DNA of 58,867 bases from Alphaproteobacteria bacterium (GCA_030429105.1 JAUIDE010000013.1:1-58867), one strand, 5' to 3'. Positions 46,885 to 58,143 are shown, counted from the first letter of the stretch. Program-made: numbers and translations. Notes: generated by a model from the sequence alone, not told the origin.

Positions 46885-47375
46885 TGGGCATCCCGTTCGA
46901 CAGGGCGTTCCGGTATTTCATGCTCGCCGATTTCATCGGCGGCTTCCGGCTCGGCTTCAAATACTTCATGAAGCCGAAGGCGACGCTGAACTATCCTTTT
47001 GAAAAAGGCCCGCTTTCCCCCCGTTTCCGCGGTGAGCACGCGCTCCGCCGCTATCCGAACGGGGAGGAGCGGTGCATCGCCTGCAAGCTTTGCGAGGCGA
47101 TCTGCCCCGCGCAGGCGATCACCATCGAGGCCGAACCGCGGGAGGACGGCTCGCGCCGCACCACGCGCTACGACATCGACATGACGAAGTGCATCTATTG
47201 CGGCTTCTGCCAGGAAGCCTGCCCGGTGGACGCCATCGTCGAGGGCCCGAATTTCGAATTCGCGACCGAGACGCGGGAGGAGCTTTTCTACAACAAGGAC
47301 AAGCTCCTCGCGAACGGCGAACGCTGGGAGCGGGAGATCGCCCGCAACATCGAGCTAGACGCGGCGTATCGCTGA
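46884..47375 (+). CDS. nuoI: NADH-quinone oxidoreductase subunit I
   Basis: This 163-aa ferredoxin-like subunit holds clusters N6a and N6b. Both 4Fe-4S motifs are intact: [12 protein letters not shown] and [16 protein letters not shown]. The ATG at 46884 overlaps the upstream stop; the longer open frame is a shadow. Gap to nuoJ is 22 nt. Confidence 0.98.
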   Translation: MGIPFDRAFRYFMLADFIGGFRLGFKYFMKPKATLNYPFEKGPLSPRFRGEHALRRYPNGEERCIACKLCEAICPAQAITIEAEPREDGSRRTTRYDIDMTKCIYCGFCQEACPVDAIVEGPNFEFATETREELFYNKDKLLANGERWEREIARNIELDAAYR

Positions 47376-47397
47376 GCGCCGCGAGAGGGGGATCATC

Positions 47398-48012
47398 ATG
47401 GGGCTGACCGCCGTCGCCTTCTACGTCTTCGCCACGGTCGCCGTGGTTTCCGGCGCGCTGGTCACGCTTGCGCGGAACCCGGTCCACTCGGTGCTCTGGC
47501 TGATCCTCACCTTCTTCTCCGCGGCGGGGCTCTTCGTCCTCCTCGGGGCGGAGTTCGTGGCGATGCTGCTCATCATCGTCTATGTCGGCGCCGTCGCCGT
47601 CCTCTTCCTCTTCGTCGTGATGATGCTGGATGTGGACTTCGCGGAGCTGAAGAAGGGGATGGCGGATTATCTCCCCATCGGCGCGCTGATCGGCGTCGTC
47701 CTTCTTCTCGAGCTTTCGCTCGTCATCGGCGCGTGGGTGATCGCGCCGGAGGCGCCGATCCAGCGCATGGCGGAGACGCCGGCGCCGGAGGACGTGACGA
47801 ACACGGTCGCGCTCGGGCGGCTGATCTACACGAAATACGTCTTCTTCTTCCAGCTTTCGGGCCTCGTCCTCTTCGTCGCCATGGTCGGCGCCATCGTGCT
47901 GACGCTCCGGCATCGCGAGGGGATCAAGCGGCAGGACGCCACGGCGCAGATCTGGCGGCGGCGCGAAGAGTCGGTCGAGCTGAAGGACGTGAAGCCGGGG
48001 CAGGGGATCTGA
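47398..48012 (+). CDS. nuoJ: NADH-quinone oxidoreductase subunit J
   Basis: This 204-aa membrane subunit has five hydrophobic segments, including the conserved [19 protein letters not shown] that forms the pi-bulge helix in complex I. GAGAGGGGGATCATC precedes the ATG. Starts the membrane-subunit run nuoJKLMN. Confidence 0.96.
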   Translation: MGLTAVAFYVFATVAVVSGALVTLARNPVHSVLWLILTFFSAAGLFVLLGAEFVAMLLIIVYVGAVAVLFLFVVMMLDVDFAELKKGMADYLPIGALIGVVLLLELSLVIGAWVIAPEAPIQRMAETPAPEDVTNTVALGRLIYTKYVFFFQLSGLVLFVAMVGAIVLTLRHREGIKRQDATAQIWRRREESVELKDVKPGQGI

Positions 48013-48013
48013 G

Positions 48014-48322
48014 ATGGAGATCGGGCTTTCCCATTACCTGACCGTCGCGGCGATCCTCTTCGTGATCGGCATCTTCGGCATCTTCCTGAACCGCAAGAAC
48101 GTGATCGTGATCCTGATGTCGATCGAGCTGATCCTGCTCGCGGTCAACATCAACCTCGTCGCCTTCTCCGCCCATCTCGGCGATCTCGTCGGCCAGGTCT
48201 TCACGCTCTTCGTGCTGACCGTGGCGGCGGCCGAGGCGGCGATCGGCCTCGCGATCCTCGTCTGCTTCTTCCGGAACCGCGGCTCCATCGCGGTCGAGGA
48301 CGTCAACGTGATGAAGGGCTGA
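48014..48322 (+). CDS. nuoK: NADH-quinone oxidoreductase subunit K
   Basis: This 102-aa subunit has three helices, related to MrpC. Two buried glutamates of the proton path are seen in [14 protein letters not shown] and [15 protein letters not shown]. One nucleotide separates it from nuoJ. Confidence 0.97.
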   Translation: MEIGLSHYLTVAAILFVIGIFGIFLNRKNVIVILMSIELILLAVNINLVAFSAHLGDLVGQVFTLFVLTVAAAEAAIGLAILVCFFRNRGSIAVEDVNVMKG

Positions 48323-48325
48323 GCC

Positions 48326-50263
48326 TTGTTCCAGATCCTCCTCTTCGCGCCGCTCCTCGGCGCCTGCCTCGCGGGCTTCTTCGGCCGGTCGATGGGCGAG
48401 CGGATGGCGATGCTCATCCCGACGGGCCTCCTCTTCCTCTCCGCGCTCCTCTCCTGGGTCGTGTTCTTCACTTACGCGGGCGAGCCCTCGCAGACGATCA
48501 CGCTCTTCCGCTGGCTCGATTCCGGCGCGATGCAGGCGGACTGGGCGATCCGGGTGGACACGCTCACCTGCGTGATGCTCGTCGTCGTCACCACCGTCTC
48601 CTCCCTCGTCCACCTCTATTCCATCGGCTACATGGAAGAGGACCCGTCGAAGGCGCGGTTCTTCGCCTATCTATCGCTCTTCACCTTCGCGATGCTGATG
48701 CTGGTGACGGCGGACAACCTCCTCCAGATGTTCTTCGGCTGGGAGGGCGTGGGCGTCGCCTCCTATCTCCTGATCGGGTTCTGGCATCACAAGGGTTCGG
48801 CCAACGCCGCGGCGATCAAGGCCTTCGTGGTGAACCGCGTCGGCGATTTCGGCTTCGCGCTCGGCATCTTCGGCATCTTCTTCATGGTGGACAGCATCGC
48901 CTTCGACGATGTCTTCGCCGCCGCGCCGATGCTGGCGGAGAGCACGATCTCCTTCATCGGGCTGGAGCTGAACGCGGCCGAGCTGCTCGCCTTCCTCCTC
49001 TTCATCGGGGCGATGGGCAAATCAGCCCAGTTCTTCCTCCACACCTGGCTGCCGGACGCGATGGAGGGGCCGACGCCCGTCTCCGCCCTCATCCATGCGG
49101 CGACGATGGTGACGGCGGGCGTCTTCCTCGTCTGCCGCATGTCGCCGCTGATGGAGTTCGCGCCGAACGCGCTGATGTTCATCGTGATCATCGGCGCCTC
49201 CACGGCCTTCTTTGCGGCGACGGTCGGCCTCGTGCAGAACGACATCAAGCGGGTGATCGCCTATTCGACCTGCTCGCAGCTCGGCTACATGTTCGCCGCG
49301 GCCGGCGTCGGCGCCTACGAGGCGGCGATGTTCCACCTCTTCACCCACGCCTTCTTCAAGGCGCTCCTGTTCCTCGGCGCGGGCTCCGTGATCCACGCGA
49401 TGCATCACGAGCAGGACATGCGGAACTATGGCGGGCTCAGGAAGAAGATCCCGCTCACCTTCTGGATGATGATGGCGGGCACGCTGGCGATCACCGGCGT
49501 CGGGATTCCGCTCACCTATATCGGCTTCGCCGGCTTCCTCTCGAAGGACGCGATCATCGAGAGCGTCTTCGCGGGGCAGGGCGTTTCCTACGCCTTCGTC
49601 CTCCTCCTCGCCGCGGCCTGCATGACCTCGTTCTATTCCTGGCGGCTGATCTTCCTGACCTTCTTCGGGGAGACGCGGGCGGACCATCACACCTATGACC
49701 ACGCACACGAGAGCCCGATGGTCATGATGATCCCGCTCTACCTCCTCGCCTTCGGCGCGGTGGTCGCCGGGATGGTGTTCTACGGGGATTTCTTCGGCCA
49801 CCACGAGAACGAGTTCTGGGCTGCGTCGATCTTCTCCGGGCCGGGCAATACGGTCGTGCACGACGCGCACGAGGTTCCCGCCTGGGTGAAGGTCTCCCCC
49901 TTCGTCGCCATGCTGATCGGGTTCGGTATCGCGTATCTGATGTATATCGCGAAGCCGGGCTCGGCCGAGGCGCTCGCGCGGAACCAGCGGCCGCTCTACC
50001 TCTTCCTCCTCAACAAGTGGTACGTGGACGAGATCTATGACTGGCTCTTCGTCCGCCCCGCAAAGTGGGCGGGCCGCTTCCTCTGGAAGCGGGGCGACGG
50101 GTCGGTGATCGACGGGGCTCTTAACGGGCTCGCGATGGGGGTCGTGCCCTGGCTCACAAGCCTCGCCGGGCGCGCGCAGTCGGGCTTCATGTTCCACTAC
50201 GCCTTCGCGATGATCCTCGGCCTCGCCGCGCTCATCACGTGGTATGCGGTCGTCGGAGGCTGA
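48326..50263 (+). CDS. nuoL: NADH-quinone oxidoreductase subunit L
   Basis: This 645-aa antiporter-like proton-pumping subunit starts at TTG (48326) with GAAGGG just upstream; this gives [20 protein letters not shown], the family N-terminus. Core motifs include [20 protein letters not shown] and [20 protein letters not shown] with the conserved Lys/His. The long C-terminal lateral helix region is present. Confidence 0.97.
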   Translation: MFQILLFAPLLGACLAGFFGRSMGERMAMLIPTGLLFLSALLSWVVFFTYAGEPSQTITLFRWLDSGAMQADWAIRVDTLTCVMLVVVTTVSSLVHLYSIGYMEEDPSKARFFAYLSLFTFAMLMLVTADNLLQMFFGWEGVGVASYLLIGFWHHKGSANAAAIKAFVVNRVGDFGFALGIFGIFFMVDSIAFDDVFAAAPMLAESTISFIGLELNAAELLAFLLFIGAMGKSAQFFLHTWLPDAMEGPTPVSALIHAATMVTAGVFLVCRMSPLMEFAPNALMFIVIIGASTAFFAATVGLVQNDIKRVIAYSTCSQLGYMFAAAGVGAYEAAMFHLFTHAFFKALLFLGAGSVIHAMHHEQDMRNYGGLRKKIPLTFWMMMAGTLAITGVGIPLTYIGFAGFLSKDAIIESVFAGQGVSYAFVLLLAAACMTSFYSWRLIFLTFFGETRADHHTYDHAHESPMVMMIPLYLLAFGAVVAGMVFYGDFFGHHENEFWAASIFSGPGNTVVHDAHEVPAWVKVSPFVAMLIGFGIAYLMYIAKPGSAEALARNQRPLYLFLLNKWYVDEIYDWLFVRPAKWAGRFLWKRGDGSVIDGALNGLAMGVVPWLTSLAGRAQSGFMFHYAFAMILGLAALITWYAVVGG

Positions 50264-51795
50264 TGATGCTGCCCTATCTCTCCATCATCATCTTCCTGCC
50301 GCTGATCGGCGCGCTGATCGTCATGCTCCTCGTCAAGGGCAATGACGCGCAGGCGGCGCAGAACGCGCGGTGGACGGCGATGTTCACCACCATCTTCACC
50401 TTCATCCTCTCGCTCCCCGTCCTCATCGGCTTCGACCCGACCGACCCGGGCTTCCAGTTCGTGGAGAAGCGGGAATGGCTCGGCGCGCTCTCCTATCATG
50501 TCGGCGTCGACGGCATCTCGATCCTCTTCGTGATGCTGACGACCTTCCTCATGCCGCTGGTGATCTGGGCCTCCTGGGGCGTCGAGACGCGGGTGAAGGA
50601 ATACATGGTCGCCTTCCTTGTGCTCGAGACGCTGATGATCGGCGTCTTCTGCGCGCTCGACATGATCCTCTTCTACCTCTTCTTCGAGGGCGGCCTGATC
50701 CCGATGTTCCTCATCATCGGCATCTGGGGCGGGAAGGAGCGGGTCTACGCCGCGTTCAAGTTCTTCCTCTACACGCTGATCGGCTCGCTCCTGATGCTTG
50801 TCGCGATGATCGCGATGTTCTGGGATGCGGGGACGACGGACATCACGGCGCTGCTTAAGCACCAGTTCGCCTCCACGCCGGTGGATTTCCTCGGCTGGCA
50901 GGTGCTCGGCGGCTTCCAGACCTTCCTCTGGCTCGCCTTCTTCGCCTCCTTCGCGGTGAAGATGCCGATGTGGCCCGTCCACACCTGGCTGCCGGACGCG
51001 CATGTGCAGGCGCCGACGGCCGGCTCCGTCGTCCTTGCCGCGATCCTGCTGAAGATGGGCGGCTACGGCTTCCTGCGCTTCTCGCTGCCGATGTTCCCCA
51101 TCGCCTCCGACCTCATGGCGGATTTCGTCTTCGTCCTCTCCGCCATCGCCATCGTCTACACCTCGCTCGTGGCGCTGATGCAGGAGGACATCAAGAAGCT
51201 GATCGCCTATTCCTCCGTCGCGCATATGGGCTTCGTGACGATGGGCATCTTCGCCGCGAACCGGCAGGGGGTGGACGGGGCGATCTTCCAGATGATCTCC
51301 CACGGCTTCATCTCCGGCGCGCTCTTCCTCTGCGTCGGCGTGATCTATGACCGGATGCACACGCGGGAGATCTCCGCCTATGGCGGGCTCGTCGTGCGGA
51401 TGCCGCTCTATGCGGCGATCTTCCTCCTCTTCACGATGGGGAATGTCGGCCTGCCCGGGACCTCGGGCTTCGTCGGCGAGTTCCTGACGCTTTCGGGCGT
51501 CTTCCAGGTCTCGACCTGGACGGCCTTCTTCGCGACGACGGGCGTGATCCTCTCCGCCGGCTACGCGCTCTGGCTCTACAAGCGCGTGGTGTTCGGGGAG
51601 CTGATCAAGGGCGGGCTGAAGCAGATACAGGACCTGAACCGGAGGGAGGCGGCGATCTTCGCGCCGCTCGTCGCCGGCACGGTGATCCTCGGGGTCTATC
51701 CCTCGCTGGTGACGGACCTGATCGGCCCCTCGGTAGAGGCGCTGCTCGCCTCGGTGGACGCGGCGCGCGAAGCCACGCAACTGGCGATGAAGTGA
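50263..51795 (+). CDS. nuoM: NADH-quinone oxidoreductase subunit M
   Basis: This 510-aa antiporter-like subunit has the conserved Glu and Lys helices: [15 protein letters not shown] and [20 protein letters not shown]. The ATG at 50263 shares a base with the nuoL stop; an upstream in-frame extension exists but lies within nuoL. Confidence 0.97.
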   Translation: MMLPYLSIIIFLPLIGALIVMLLVKGNDAQAAQNARWTAMFTTIFTFILSLPVLIGFDPTDPGFQFVEKREWLGALSYHVGVDGISILFVMLTTFLMPLVIWASWGVETRVKEYMVAFLVLETLMIGVFCALDMILFYLFFEGGLIPMFLIIGIWGGKERVYAAFKFFLYTLIGSLLMLVAMIAMFWDAGTTDITALLKHQFASTPVDFLGWQVLGGFQTFLWLAFFASFAVKMPMWPVHTWLPDAHVQAPTAGSVVLAAILLKMGGYGFLRFSLPMFPIASDLMADFVFVLSAIAIVYTSLVALMQEDIKKLIAYSSVAHMGFVTMGIFAANRQGVDGAIFQMISHGFISGALFLCVGVIYDRMHTREISAYGGLVVRMPLYAAIFLLFTMGNVGLPGTSGFVGEFLTLSGVFQVSTWTAFFATTGVILSAGYALWLYKRVVFGELIKGGLKQIQDLNRREAAIFAPLVAGTVILGVYPSLVTDLIGPSVEALLASVDAAREATQLAMK

Positions 51796-51802
51796 GGGCG
51801 GC

Positions 51803-53248
51803 ATGACCGGCGCAGATATCGACCTGATCCTGCCGGAGCTGATCCTCGCGGTCGGCTCCATGGCGCTCCTGATGTTCGGGACCTATGGCGGCGGCGATTC
51901 CCGCGCTGGGCTCATCAACGGCCTCATGGCCGCGCTCATGGCCGGCCTCGCCGCGATGATCGCCTTCGACACGGGCTCGGGCCGCGCCTTCGAGGGCGCC
52001 TTCGTATCCGACGACTTCTCCCGCTTCGCCAAGGTGCTGATGCTCCTCTCCGCCGCGGCGATCCTGATCCTCGCGCAGGATTATCTCGCGAAGCGGCGGC
52101 TGATGAAGTTCGAGTTCCCGGTGCTGATCGGCCTCGCCGTGCTCGGCATGATGGTGATGGTCTCGGCCGGGGACCTCATCAGCCTCTACATGGGGCTGGA
52201 GCTGCAATCGCTGGCGCTCTACGTCGTCGCCGCCTTCCGGCGCGACAGCCTGAAATCGACCGAGGCGGGGCTGAAGTATTTCGTGCTCGGCGCGCTTTCC
52301 TCCGGGCTCCTGCTCTACGGCGCGTCGCTCGTCTACGGCTATACCGGCTCGACGAATTTCGAGCGGATCGCGGCGGTGGTGGCGGCGGAGGAGGTCTCGC
52401 TCGGGCTTCTCTTCGGCATCGCCTTCCTCGCCGCGGGGCTCGCCTTCAAGATCTCGGCGGCTCCCTTCCACATGTGGACGCCGGACGTCTACGAAGGGTC
52501 GCCGACGCCGGTGACGGCCTTCTTCGCCTCGGCGCCGAAGGTCGCCGCCGGCGCGCTCTTCGCCCGGGTGATGTATGACGCCTTCGGCGAGGCTGTTTCG
52601 GATTGGCGGCAGATCGTCGTCTTCATCGCCATCGCCTCGATGTTCTGGGGCTCGGTCGCCGCGATCGGGCAGAAGGACATCAAGCGCCTGATGGCCTATT
52701 CCTCGATCGGCCATATGGGCTTCGCCCTTGTCGGCCTCGCCGCCGGCACGGTGCAGGGCGCCGAGGCGCTGATGACCTATCTCGCCATCTATGTCGTGAT
52801 GAATCTCGGCATGTTCGCCTTCATCCTCTCGATGGAGCGAGGCGGGCGGCCGGTGACGCAGGTCGAGGATCTCGCCGGGCTCGGCAAGACGCATCCGGGG
52901 CAGGCGATGGCGCTGGCGGCGCTCCTTTTCTCGCTCGCCGGGATCCCGCCGCTCGCGGGCTTCTTCGCGAAGTATTTCGTCTTCGTCGCGGCGGTGGAGG
53001 CGGGGCTCGCCCCGCTCGCCGTCGCCGGCGCCATCGCGTCCGTGATCGGCGCGTTCTATTATCTCCGCATCATCAAGATGATGTATTTCGACGAGACGGA
53101 GGAGTCGCTGGACGGCCGGCTGCTCACGCCGCACCGCATCGCGCTCGGCGGCGCGGCCCTCGCGATGAGCGTCGGCTGGCTCCCCTTCGTGGACGGGTTC
53201 GGCCTGATCGAGGCGAGCCGCGCCGCCGCCGAAGCGCTTGTCCGCTGA
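51803..53248 (+). CDS. nuoN: NADH-quinone oxidoreductase subunit N
   Basis: This 481-aa antiporter-like subunit ends the nuo series. The motif [19 protein letters not shown] and the Pro-rich [20 protein letters not shown] are typical. The 3' end overlaps the birA start by 11 nt, so birA-coaX-rnj are probably read through from nuo. Confidence 0.97.
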   Translation: MTGADIDLILPELILAVGSMALLMFGTYGGGDSRAGLINGLMAALMAGLAAMIAFDTGSGRAFEGAFVSDDFSRFAKVLMLLSAAAILILAQDYLAKRRLMKFEFPVLIGLAVLGMMVMVSAGDLISLYMGLELQSLALYVVAAFRRDSLKSTEAGLKYFVLGALSSGLLLYGASLVYGYTGSTNFERIAAVVAAEEVSLGLLFGIAFLAAGLAFKISAAPFHMWTPDVYEGSPTPVTAFFASAPKVAAGALFARVMYDAFGEAVSDWRQIVVFIAIASMFWGSVAAIGQKDIKRLMAYSSIGHMGFALVGLAAGTVQGAEALMTYLAIYVVMNLGMFAFILSMERGGRPVTQVEDLAGLGKTHPGQAMALAALLFSLAGIPPLAGFFAKYFVFVAAVEAGLAPLAVAGAIASVIGAFYYLRIIKMMYFDETEESLDGRLLTPHRIALGGAALAMSVGWLPFVDGFGLIEASRAAAEALVR

Positions 53249-53990
53249 GCCGCCCGGCTGGCCGCCGGGGCTCGGCCTCGTCATCCTCGATGAGACGGGC
53301 AGCACGAATGACGAAGCCCGCCTCCGCGCGGAGGCGGGGGAGCCGGGCCCGCTCTGGGTCATGGCGCGCCGGCAGGTGAAGGGCCGCGGCCGCGGCGGAC
53401 GAGCCTGGGGCGAGGCGCCGGGCAATCTCTACGCCACGCTCCTCCTCCGGCCGGAAGGGGGCGCGGCGGAAGCCTCGCTCCTCTCCTTCGCCGCCTGCCT
53501 CGCCATCGCGGAGCTGTTCGAGGCCGCGGGCGGGCGAGCCGCGCTGAAATGGCCGAACGACGCGCTCCTGAACGGCGGCAAGGCGGCCGGCGTGCTCCTC
53601 GAAGGGTCGGGCCGCGGCGGCGCGATGGACTGGCTCGCGGTCGGCTGCGGCGTCAACCTCGTCTCGCATCCGCCCGCCGCGCCGGAGGCGGCGCATCCGC
53701 CGACCGACCTCCTGGCGGAGACGGGGCGGCGCCTCGAGCCGGAGGCGGCGCTGGCGATCCTCGCCGCCGGGTTCGAGCGCTGGCGGCGGCGCCTCGCGGC
53801 GGAGGGCTTCGCGCCGCTCCGCGACGCCTGGCTCGCCCGCGCCGCCCGGCTCGGCCAGCCGATCGAGGCGCGCCTGCCGCGGGAACGGGTGAACGGCCTC
53901 TTCGAGGATGTGGACGCGGAGGGCGCGCTTGTCCTAAGAACCGCCGCGGGCCTCCGCCGTATCCACGCCGCAGACATCTACTTCCCCTGA
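53238..53990 (+). CDS. birA: Biotin--[acetyl-CoA-carboxylase] ligase
   Basis: This 250-aa enzyme attaches biotin to acetyl-CoA carboxylase. The start is TTG 53238, inside the nuoN end. The ATP/biotin motif [15 protein letters not shown] and the [20 protein letters not shown] segment are intact, and a C-terminal SH3-like domain follows. There is no N-terminal helix-turn-helix, so it is the monofunctional (non-repressor) form common in alphaproteobacteria. A birA after nuoN is a known arrangement in this group. Confidence 0.94.
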   Translation: MSAEPPGWPPGLGLVILDETGSTNDEARLRAEAGEPGPLWVMARRQVKGRGRGGRAWGEAPGNLYATLLLRPEGGAAEASLLSFAACLAIAELFEAAGGRAALKWPNDALLNGGKAAGVLLEGSGRGGAMDWLAVGCGVNLVSHPPAAPEAAHPPTDLLAETGRRLEPEAALAILAAGFERWRRRLAAEGFAPLRDAWLARAARLGQPIEARLPRERVNGLFEDVDAEGALVLRTAAGLRRIHAADIYFP

Positions 53991-54004
53991 AAGGGCCGAA
54001 GTCC

Positions 54005-54775
54005 ATGCTCCTCGCCATCGACGCCGGCAACACCAACACCGTCTTCGCCGTGTTTGACGGGGAGCGGCTCCTCGCCTCCATGCGCTGCTCGACCTACGGG
54101 CCGCGGACCTCGGACGAGTATTTCGTCTGGCTCAACCGGCTGATGGACCATCACGGCGTCGCCCTTTCGGACATTCATGACGCGATCATCGCCACCGTGG
54201 TGCCGCAGACGCTCTTCAACCTGAAGCGCCTCTGCCGGGATTTCTTCGGCTGCGACCCGCTCGTGGTGGGCGAGCCTTCCTGCCGCCTTGGCGTCAAGGT
54301 GAAGGTGCGGCGGGAGCGGGAGGTGGGCGCGGACCGGCTCGTCAACACCGTCGGCGCCTTCGACGCCTACGGCCCCAATCTCATCGTCGTCGATTTCGGC
54401 ACGGCGACGACCTTCGACGTCGTGGATTTTGAAGGCGCCTATGCCGGCGGGCTGATCGTCCCCGGCATCAACCTCTCGCTCAAGGCGCTGCATGAGGCGG
54501 CGGCGAAGCTGCCGAATGTCGATGTCGCCAAGCCGCAGAGCGTGATCGGGCTCGACACCGAAAGCTGCATGCAATCCGGCGTCTACTGGGGCTATGTCAG
54601 CCTCATCGAAGGCGTCTGCAGGCGCGTCGCCGAGGAGGTGGGCGCGCCGATGAAAGTGATCGCGACGGGCGGCCTGTCCCCCCTCATGGCGGAGGGGACG
54701 ACCGCGATAAACCATGTCGACGGGGACCTGACGATGCGGGGCCTCGTGAAAATCCATAAGGAAAACAGACCCTAA
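54005..54775 (+). CDS. coaX: Type III pantothenate kinase
   Basis: This 256-aa enzyme starts coenzyme A synthesis by phosphorylating pantothenate. The actin-like ATPase motifs are seen: MLLAIDAGNTNTVFAVFDG at the start, GADRLVNTVGAFDAY, VVDFGTATTFDVV and the PGINLSLKALHEAAAKL region. It ends one base before the rnj ATG. The longer open frame upstream is a birA shadow. Confidence 0.96.
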   Translation: MLLAIDAGNTNTVFAVFDGERLLASMRCSTYGPRTSDEYFVWLNRLMDHHGVALSDIHDAIIATVVPQTLFNLKRLCRDFFGCDPLVVGEPSCRLGVKVKVRREREVGADRLVNTVGAFDAYGPNLIVVDFGTATTFDVVDFEGAYAGGLIVPGINLSLKALHEAAAKLPNVDVAKPQSVIGLDTESCMQSGVYWGYVSLIEGVCRRVAEEVGAPMKVIATGGLSPLMAEGTTAINHVDGDLTMRGLVKIHKENRP

Positions 54776-56449
54776 ATGGCTGATACTGCAAATATCGTCT
54801 ACGTCGCCCTCGGCGGCGCGGGCGAAATCGGAATGAACATGTATCTCTACGGCTACGGCCCGGTCAAAGACCGGCGCTGGATCATGGTGGATTGCGGCGT
54901 CTCCTTCGGAGACATGGATTCCGCGCCCGGCGTCGACCTCGTGATGCCGGACGTGAGCTTCGTGCAGGAGATCGGGGACCGGCTGGAGGCCGTCTTCATC
55001 ACCCATGCGCATGAGGACCATGTGGGCGCGATCGGGCGGCTCTGGCCGCGGATCAAGGCCAAGTTCATCGCCGCGCCGCGCTTCACGGCGGAGATCATCC
55101 GCAGGAAGATGCAGGAGGCCGGGCAGCCCACTCAGGTCGTCAAGACCGTGAAATGGGACAGCCCGGTGGAGGCAGGCCCCTTTCGCGTGACGTTCCTTCC
55201 CGTCACCCATTCGATCCCCGACCCGGCGATGCTGGTGATCGATACGCCGGGCGGCCGGCTCGTCCATACCGGCGATTTCAAGCTCGACCCGGACCCGGTG
55301 ATCGGCGAGCCGACGGACATGGAGCGCCTCGCCCGGCTCGGCGACGAGGGCGTGCTCGCGCTCATGTGCGACTCGACCAACATCTTCGAGGAGGGTGAGT
55401 CCGGCGGCGAGCAGCCGCTCCGCCCGCATCTGAAGCGGATCATCACCGGCGCGAAGGGCGCCGTCGCCGCCACCACCTTCGCCTCCAATGTCGGCCGGCT
55501 GAAGACGCTGGCCGAGGTCGCGACCGAATGCGGCCGCTCCGTCGCCTTGGCGGGGCGCGCGATGAGCCGGATGATCGAGACGGCGCTGGAGACCGGCGCG
55601 CTGAAGGGCTTCCCGCCCATCGTGCCGGAGGACCGGATCAGGGACATTCCGGCGGAGAACCTCTTCTACCTCATCACCGGCAGCCAGGGGGAGGGCCGCG
55701 CCGCCCTCGCCCGGATCGCGGACGGGAGCCACCCGACCGTGAAGCTGAAGGCGGGGGACCTGGTGATCTTCTCCTCCAAGACCATTCCAGGGAACGAGAA
55801 GGGCGTCTACGGCCTCTACAACCGGCTCTCCGAACAGGGGATCGAGGTGATCGACGACGACATGGAGCCGGTCCATGTCTCAGGCCACGGGCGGCGGGAG
55901 GAGATCGAGAAGATCTACCGCGCGCTCCGCCCGCAGGTCGCCGCGCCGATCCATGGCGAGCATCGCCATCTCGTCGAACATGCCGGGCTGGCGAAGGATT
56001 GGGGCGCCGCCTCCATCGTCGCGCCCAACGGCTCGATGGTCGCGCTCGACCTTAACAAGCCGAAGATCGTCTCCCATGTCGAGACGGGGAAGCTCTTCCT
56101 TGACGGGGAGGTGCTCGTCGGCGCGCTAGACGGCGTGATCCGCGACCGGCTGAAGATGGCGCGGCAGGGCCATGTCGCCGTCTCCGTCGTGATCGACGAG
56201 GACGGGGAGCTTTTCGCAGACCCGCAGGTGAAGGTGACCGGCGCGCCGGTGAAGCCGCGGGGCGAGGCGCTGGACGCCCTTATCTCCGACCGGATCGACC
56301 ACGCGATCTCCACCGCCTCCAAGCGCGAGCTGCGCTCGGACGACAAGGTGCAGGAGCTGGTGGAGCGCGTCGCGCGCCGCGCGGCGCAGGAAGTCTGGGG
56401 CAAGAAGCCCGTGACCAGCGTGATGGTGACGCGGCTCGAGAGCGAATGA
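54776..56449 (+). CDS. rnj: Ribonuclease J
   Basis: This 557-aa metallo-beta-lactamase/beta-CASP nuclease degrades and matures RNA with 5'-exo and endo activity. The zinc motif HAHEDHVGAIG is clear, with further His/Asp ligands in LPVTHSIPDPAM and LVHTGDFKLDPDP, and beta-CASP landmarks such as YLITGSQGEGRAALARI and HVSGHGRREEI. The ATG follows directly on the coaX TAA. In organisms of this type RNase J matters for rRNA and mRNA turnover, including possibly puf mRNA (inference). Confidence 0.96.
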   Translation: MADTANIVYVALGGAGEIGMNMYLYGYGPVKDRRWIMVDCGVSFGDMDSAPGVDLVMPDVSFVQEIGDRLEAVFITHAHEDHVGAIGRLWPRIKAKFIAAPRFTAEIIRRKMQEAGQPTQVVKTVKWDSPVEAGPFRVTFLPVTHSIPDPAMLVIDTPGGRLVHTGDFKLDPDPVIGEPTDMERLARLGDEGVLALMCDSTNIFEEGESGGEQPLRPHLKRIITGAKGAVAATTFASNVGRLKTLAEVATECGRSVALAGRAMSRMIETALETGALKGFPPIVPEDRIRDIPAENLFYLITGSQGEGRAALARIADGSHPTVKLKAGDLVIFSSKTIPGNEKGVYGLYNRLSEQGIEVIDDDMEPVHVSGHGRREEIEKIYRALRPQVAAPIHGEHRHLVEHAGLAKDWGAASIVAPNGSMVALDLNKPKIVSHVETGKLFLDGEVLVGALDGVIRDRLKMARQGHVAVSVVIDEDGELFADPQVKVTGAPVKPRGEALDALISDRIDHAISTASKRELRSDDKVQELVERVARRAAQEVWGKKPVTSVMVTRLESE

Positions 56450-56482
56450 TTGCGCGCGGCGTAACGAACCGTTAACCGCCGC

Positions 56483-56509
56483 GGGGGCGCCGGAAAGCCA
56501 GCGTCCCCC
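56483..56509 (+). terminator. Weak hairpin after rnj
   Basis: GGGGG-CGC (56483-56490) pairs with GCG-CCCCC (56501-56509, one bulged T) around a 10-nt loop, 34 nt after the rnj stop. No T-run follows. Possibly a terminator for the nuo-rnj transcript; evidence is moderate only. Confidence 0.4.
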
Positions 56510-56547
56510 ATAGATGCATCTGCGGAACCCAACCGGAGACGCGTCAG

Positions 56548-57347
56548 ATGATCCGCAAGCTCGCCGTTTTCGCCTTCGCCGCCCTTGCGCCGTTCGCCGC
56601 ATCCGCGACGACCGTCTCGCTCGATCTCGGCCGCTCGGTCGACATCCTTCAGAACGTGCCCTTCCAGACGATCACCTTCGATCCCGTCCCCATAGCATTC
56701 GGCGGCGGCCTCGTTTCGGTCTCCGCCTTCGGCGCGAGACCGACCGGCTTCATCCCCGAGAGGCTGGTGGTGACGGCGAATGGCGGCCTCTCCATTGACG
56801 GGGGGCTCAGCACGCAGCCGGACGGGGAAGAGCGAGTCATCGACCCCCCCGAATTCCTCCGCTTCGATTTCACGAGGCCGGTGACCGGAGTCACCGTCGG
56901 CGTCAACCTCGCCACCGGAATTACCAGTGGGGGCGTCGAATTGCGGGTCGGACAGCGGTTCGTGGAGGTCTTCTCGCCCGAGGGCGCGCTCATCGCCAAC
57001 GTCTTGCAGGACAGGCTTCAAACCTTCACCACCAACGACTTTCTTGCCCCGGACACGCTGATCAGCGCGCTGATCGTGCGGGCGGTGATTTCAGGATCAA
57101 CACTCTCGGCTTTACGCTTCAGCCCGAGCCCGAACCGCCCGTCGTCATCGAGCCGCCCGTCGCTGCCGTGCCGCTTCCACCCGCCGCGCCGCTCCTCCTC
57201 GCCGCGCTTGCGGGGCTCGGCTTCGTCTCCCGGCTCTCGGTCAGGCGGAGCGGGCTTCGGGCGCCGCGTGCTGCGGCCATGTCATCGTCCGCGCCGCTTC
57301 GAGCGCCTTCGCGACCGGAGCCGAATGCCGCCGCCCCGCGCGGGTGA
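56548..57347 (+). pseudogene. Secreted VPLPA-CTERM-type protein, apparently frameshifted
   Basis: The reading frame from ATG 56548 begins with a signal peptide (MIRKLAVFAFAALAPFAASA) and a beta-rich exported domain. Near 57080-57088 the sense switches frame: after the shift it reads GDFRINTLGFTLQPEPEPP and then the sorting signal VPLPPAAPLLLAALAGLG with a following Arg cluster (57168-57248). A single lost G would explain this. No stop follows the Arg cluster; the shifted frame runs to TGA 57345-57347, overlapping the 3' end of the LysR gene by 107 nt. Either a degrading gene or a sequence error. Confidence 0.75.
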
Positions 57348-58143
57348 CGATGCTGATCGTGCGATGCACCTCCGGCTCCACGATGGGCCGGAGTTCGATG
57401 CCGGGGAGGACGGGCAGGAACTGCGGCATCAGCGTCATGCCGAGCCCGGCGGCGACCATGCTCTGCACCCAGTCCTCCCGCTCCGTGGCGTAGCGCACGC
57501 GCACCGCGCCATAGGGCTTCGCGAGGCCCAGCTTCACGAAGTTCGACGGAAACTCGCAGTGCAGCCGCTTCACATAGTCCTCGCCTTCGAATTCCCGCAT
57601 CGGGACGGCGTTCATCGCCTCGAAGCGATGACCGGGCGCGAAGGCGACGAAATAGGGCTCCCGGAACAGCGGGGCGGGGCGCATCGTCTCCGGATAATCC
57701 GGCAGCGACATCAGCGCCACGTCGATCTCCCCCGCCTCCAGCGCCGCGCCGAGATCGGCGCAATGGCTCTCCCAGATGTCGAGGTCCAACTCCGGCGCAT
57801 GGCCGCGCAGATGCTTCAGGAAGGCCACGAGATGCGCGGCCGGCATCGTCGCGATCACGCCGAGGCGGAGCCGCGTCTCCGTCGCGGCGTAGCGCCCGGC
57901 CTCCGCCCGCGCCGCCTCGGCCGCGCTCTGCGCCTCCGCCAGGTGCCGCTGCACGAGCCGGCCGAGATCAGTCAGATGGGTCAGCCGCCGCTCGCGCCGG
58001 AAGAGTTGCCCGCCGAATTCCTCCTCCAGCTTCCGGATCGACCGGGTGACCGCCGGCGTCGAGACGCCGCAAGCCTCTGCCGCGCGCGTGAAGTTCAGCG
58101 TTTCGCAGGCGGCGAGGAAATATCGGATGTCGTTGAGCTCCAT
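57241..58143 (-). CDS. LysR-family transcriptional regulator
   Basis: This 300-aa regulator has an N-terminal winged helix-turn-helix (MELNDIRYFLAACETLNFTR, AAEACGVSTPAVTRSIRKLE) and a C-terminal periplasmic-binding-like effector domain. The sequence is nearest to the OxyR/CysB-like LysR pattern but the effector cannot be read from sequence. It diverges from the YtoQ-family gene and converges with the broken CTERM gene. No target is evident. Confidence 0.93.
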   Translation of the reverse strand: MELNDIRYFLAACETLNFTRAAEACGVSTPAVTRSIRKLEEEFGGQLFRRERRLTHLTDLGRLVQRHLAEAQSAAEAARAEAGRYAATETRLRLGVIATMPAAHLVAFLKHLRGHAPELDLDIWESHCADLGAALEAGEIDVALMSLPDYPETMRPAPLFREPYFVAFAPGHRFEAMNAVPMREFEGEDYVKRLHCEFPSNFVKLGLAKPYGAVRVRYATEREDWVQSMVAAGLGMTLMPQFLPVLPGIELRPIVEPEVHRTISIVTRAGRRHSAPVAKALEAARTMTWPQHAAPEARSA

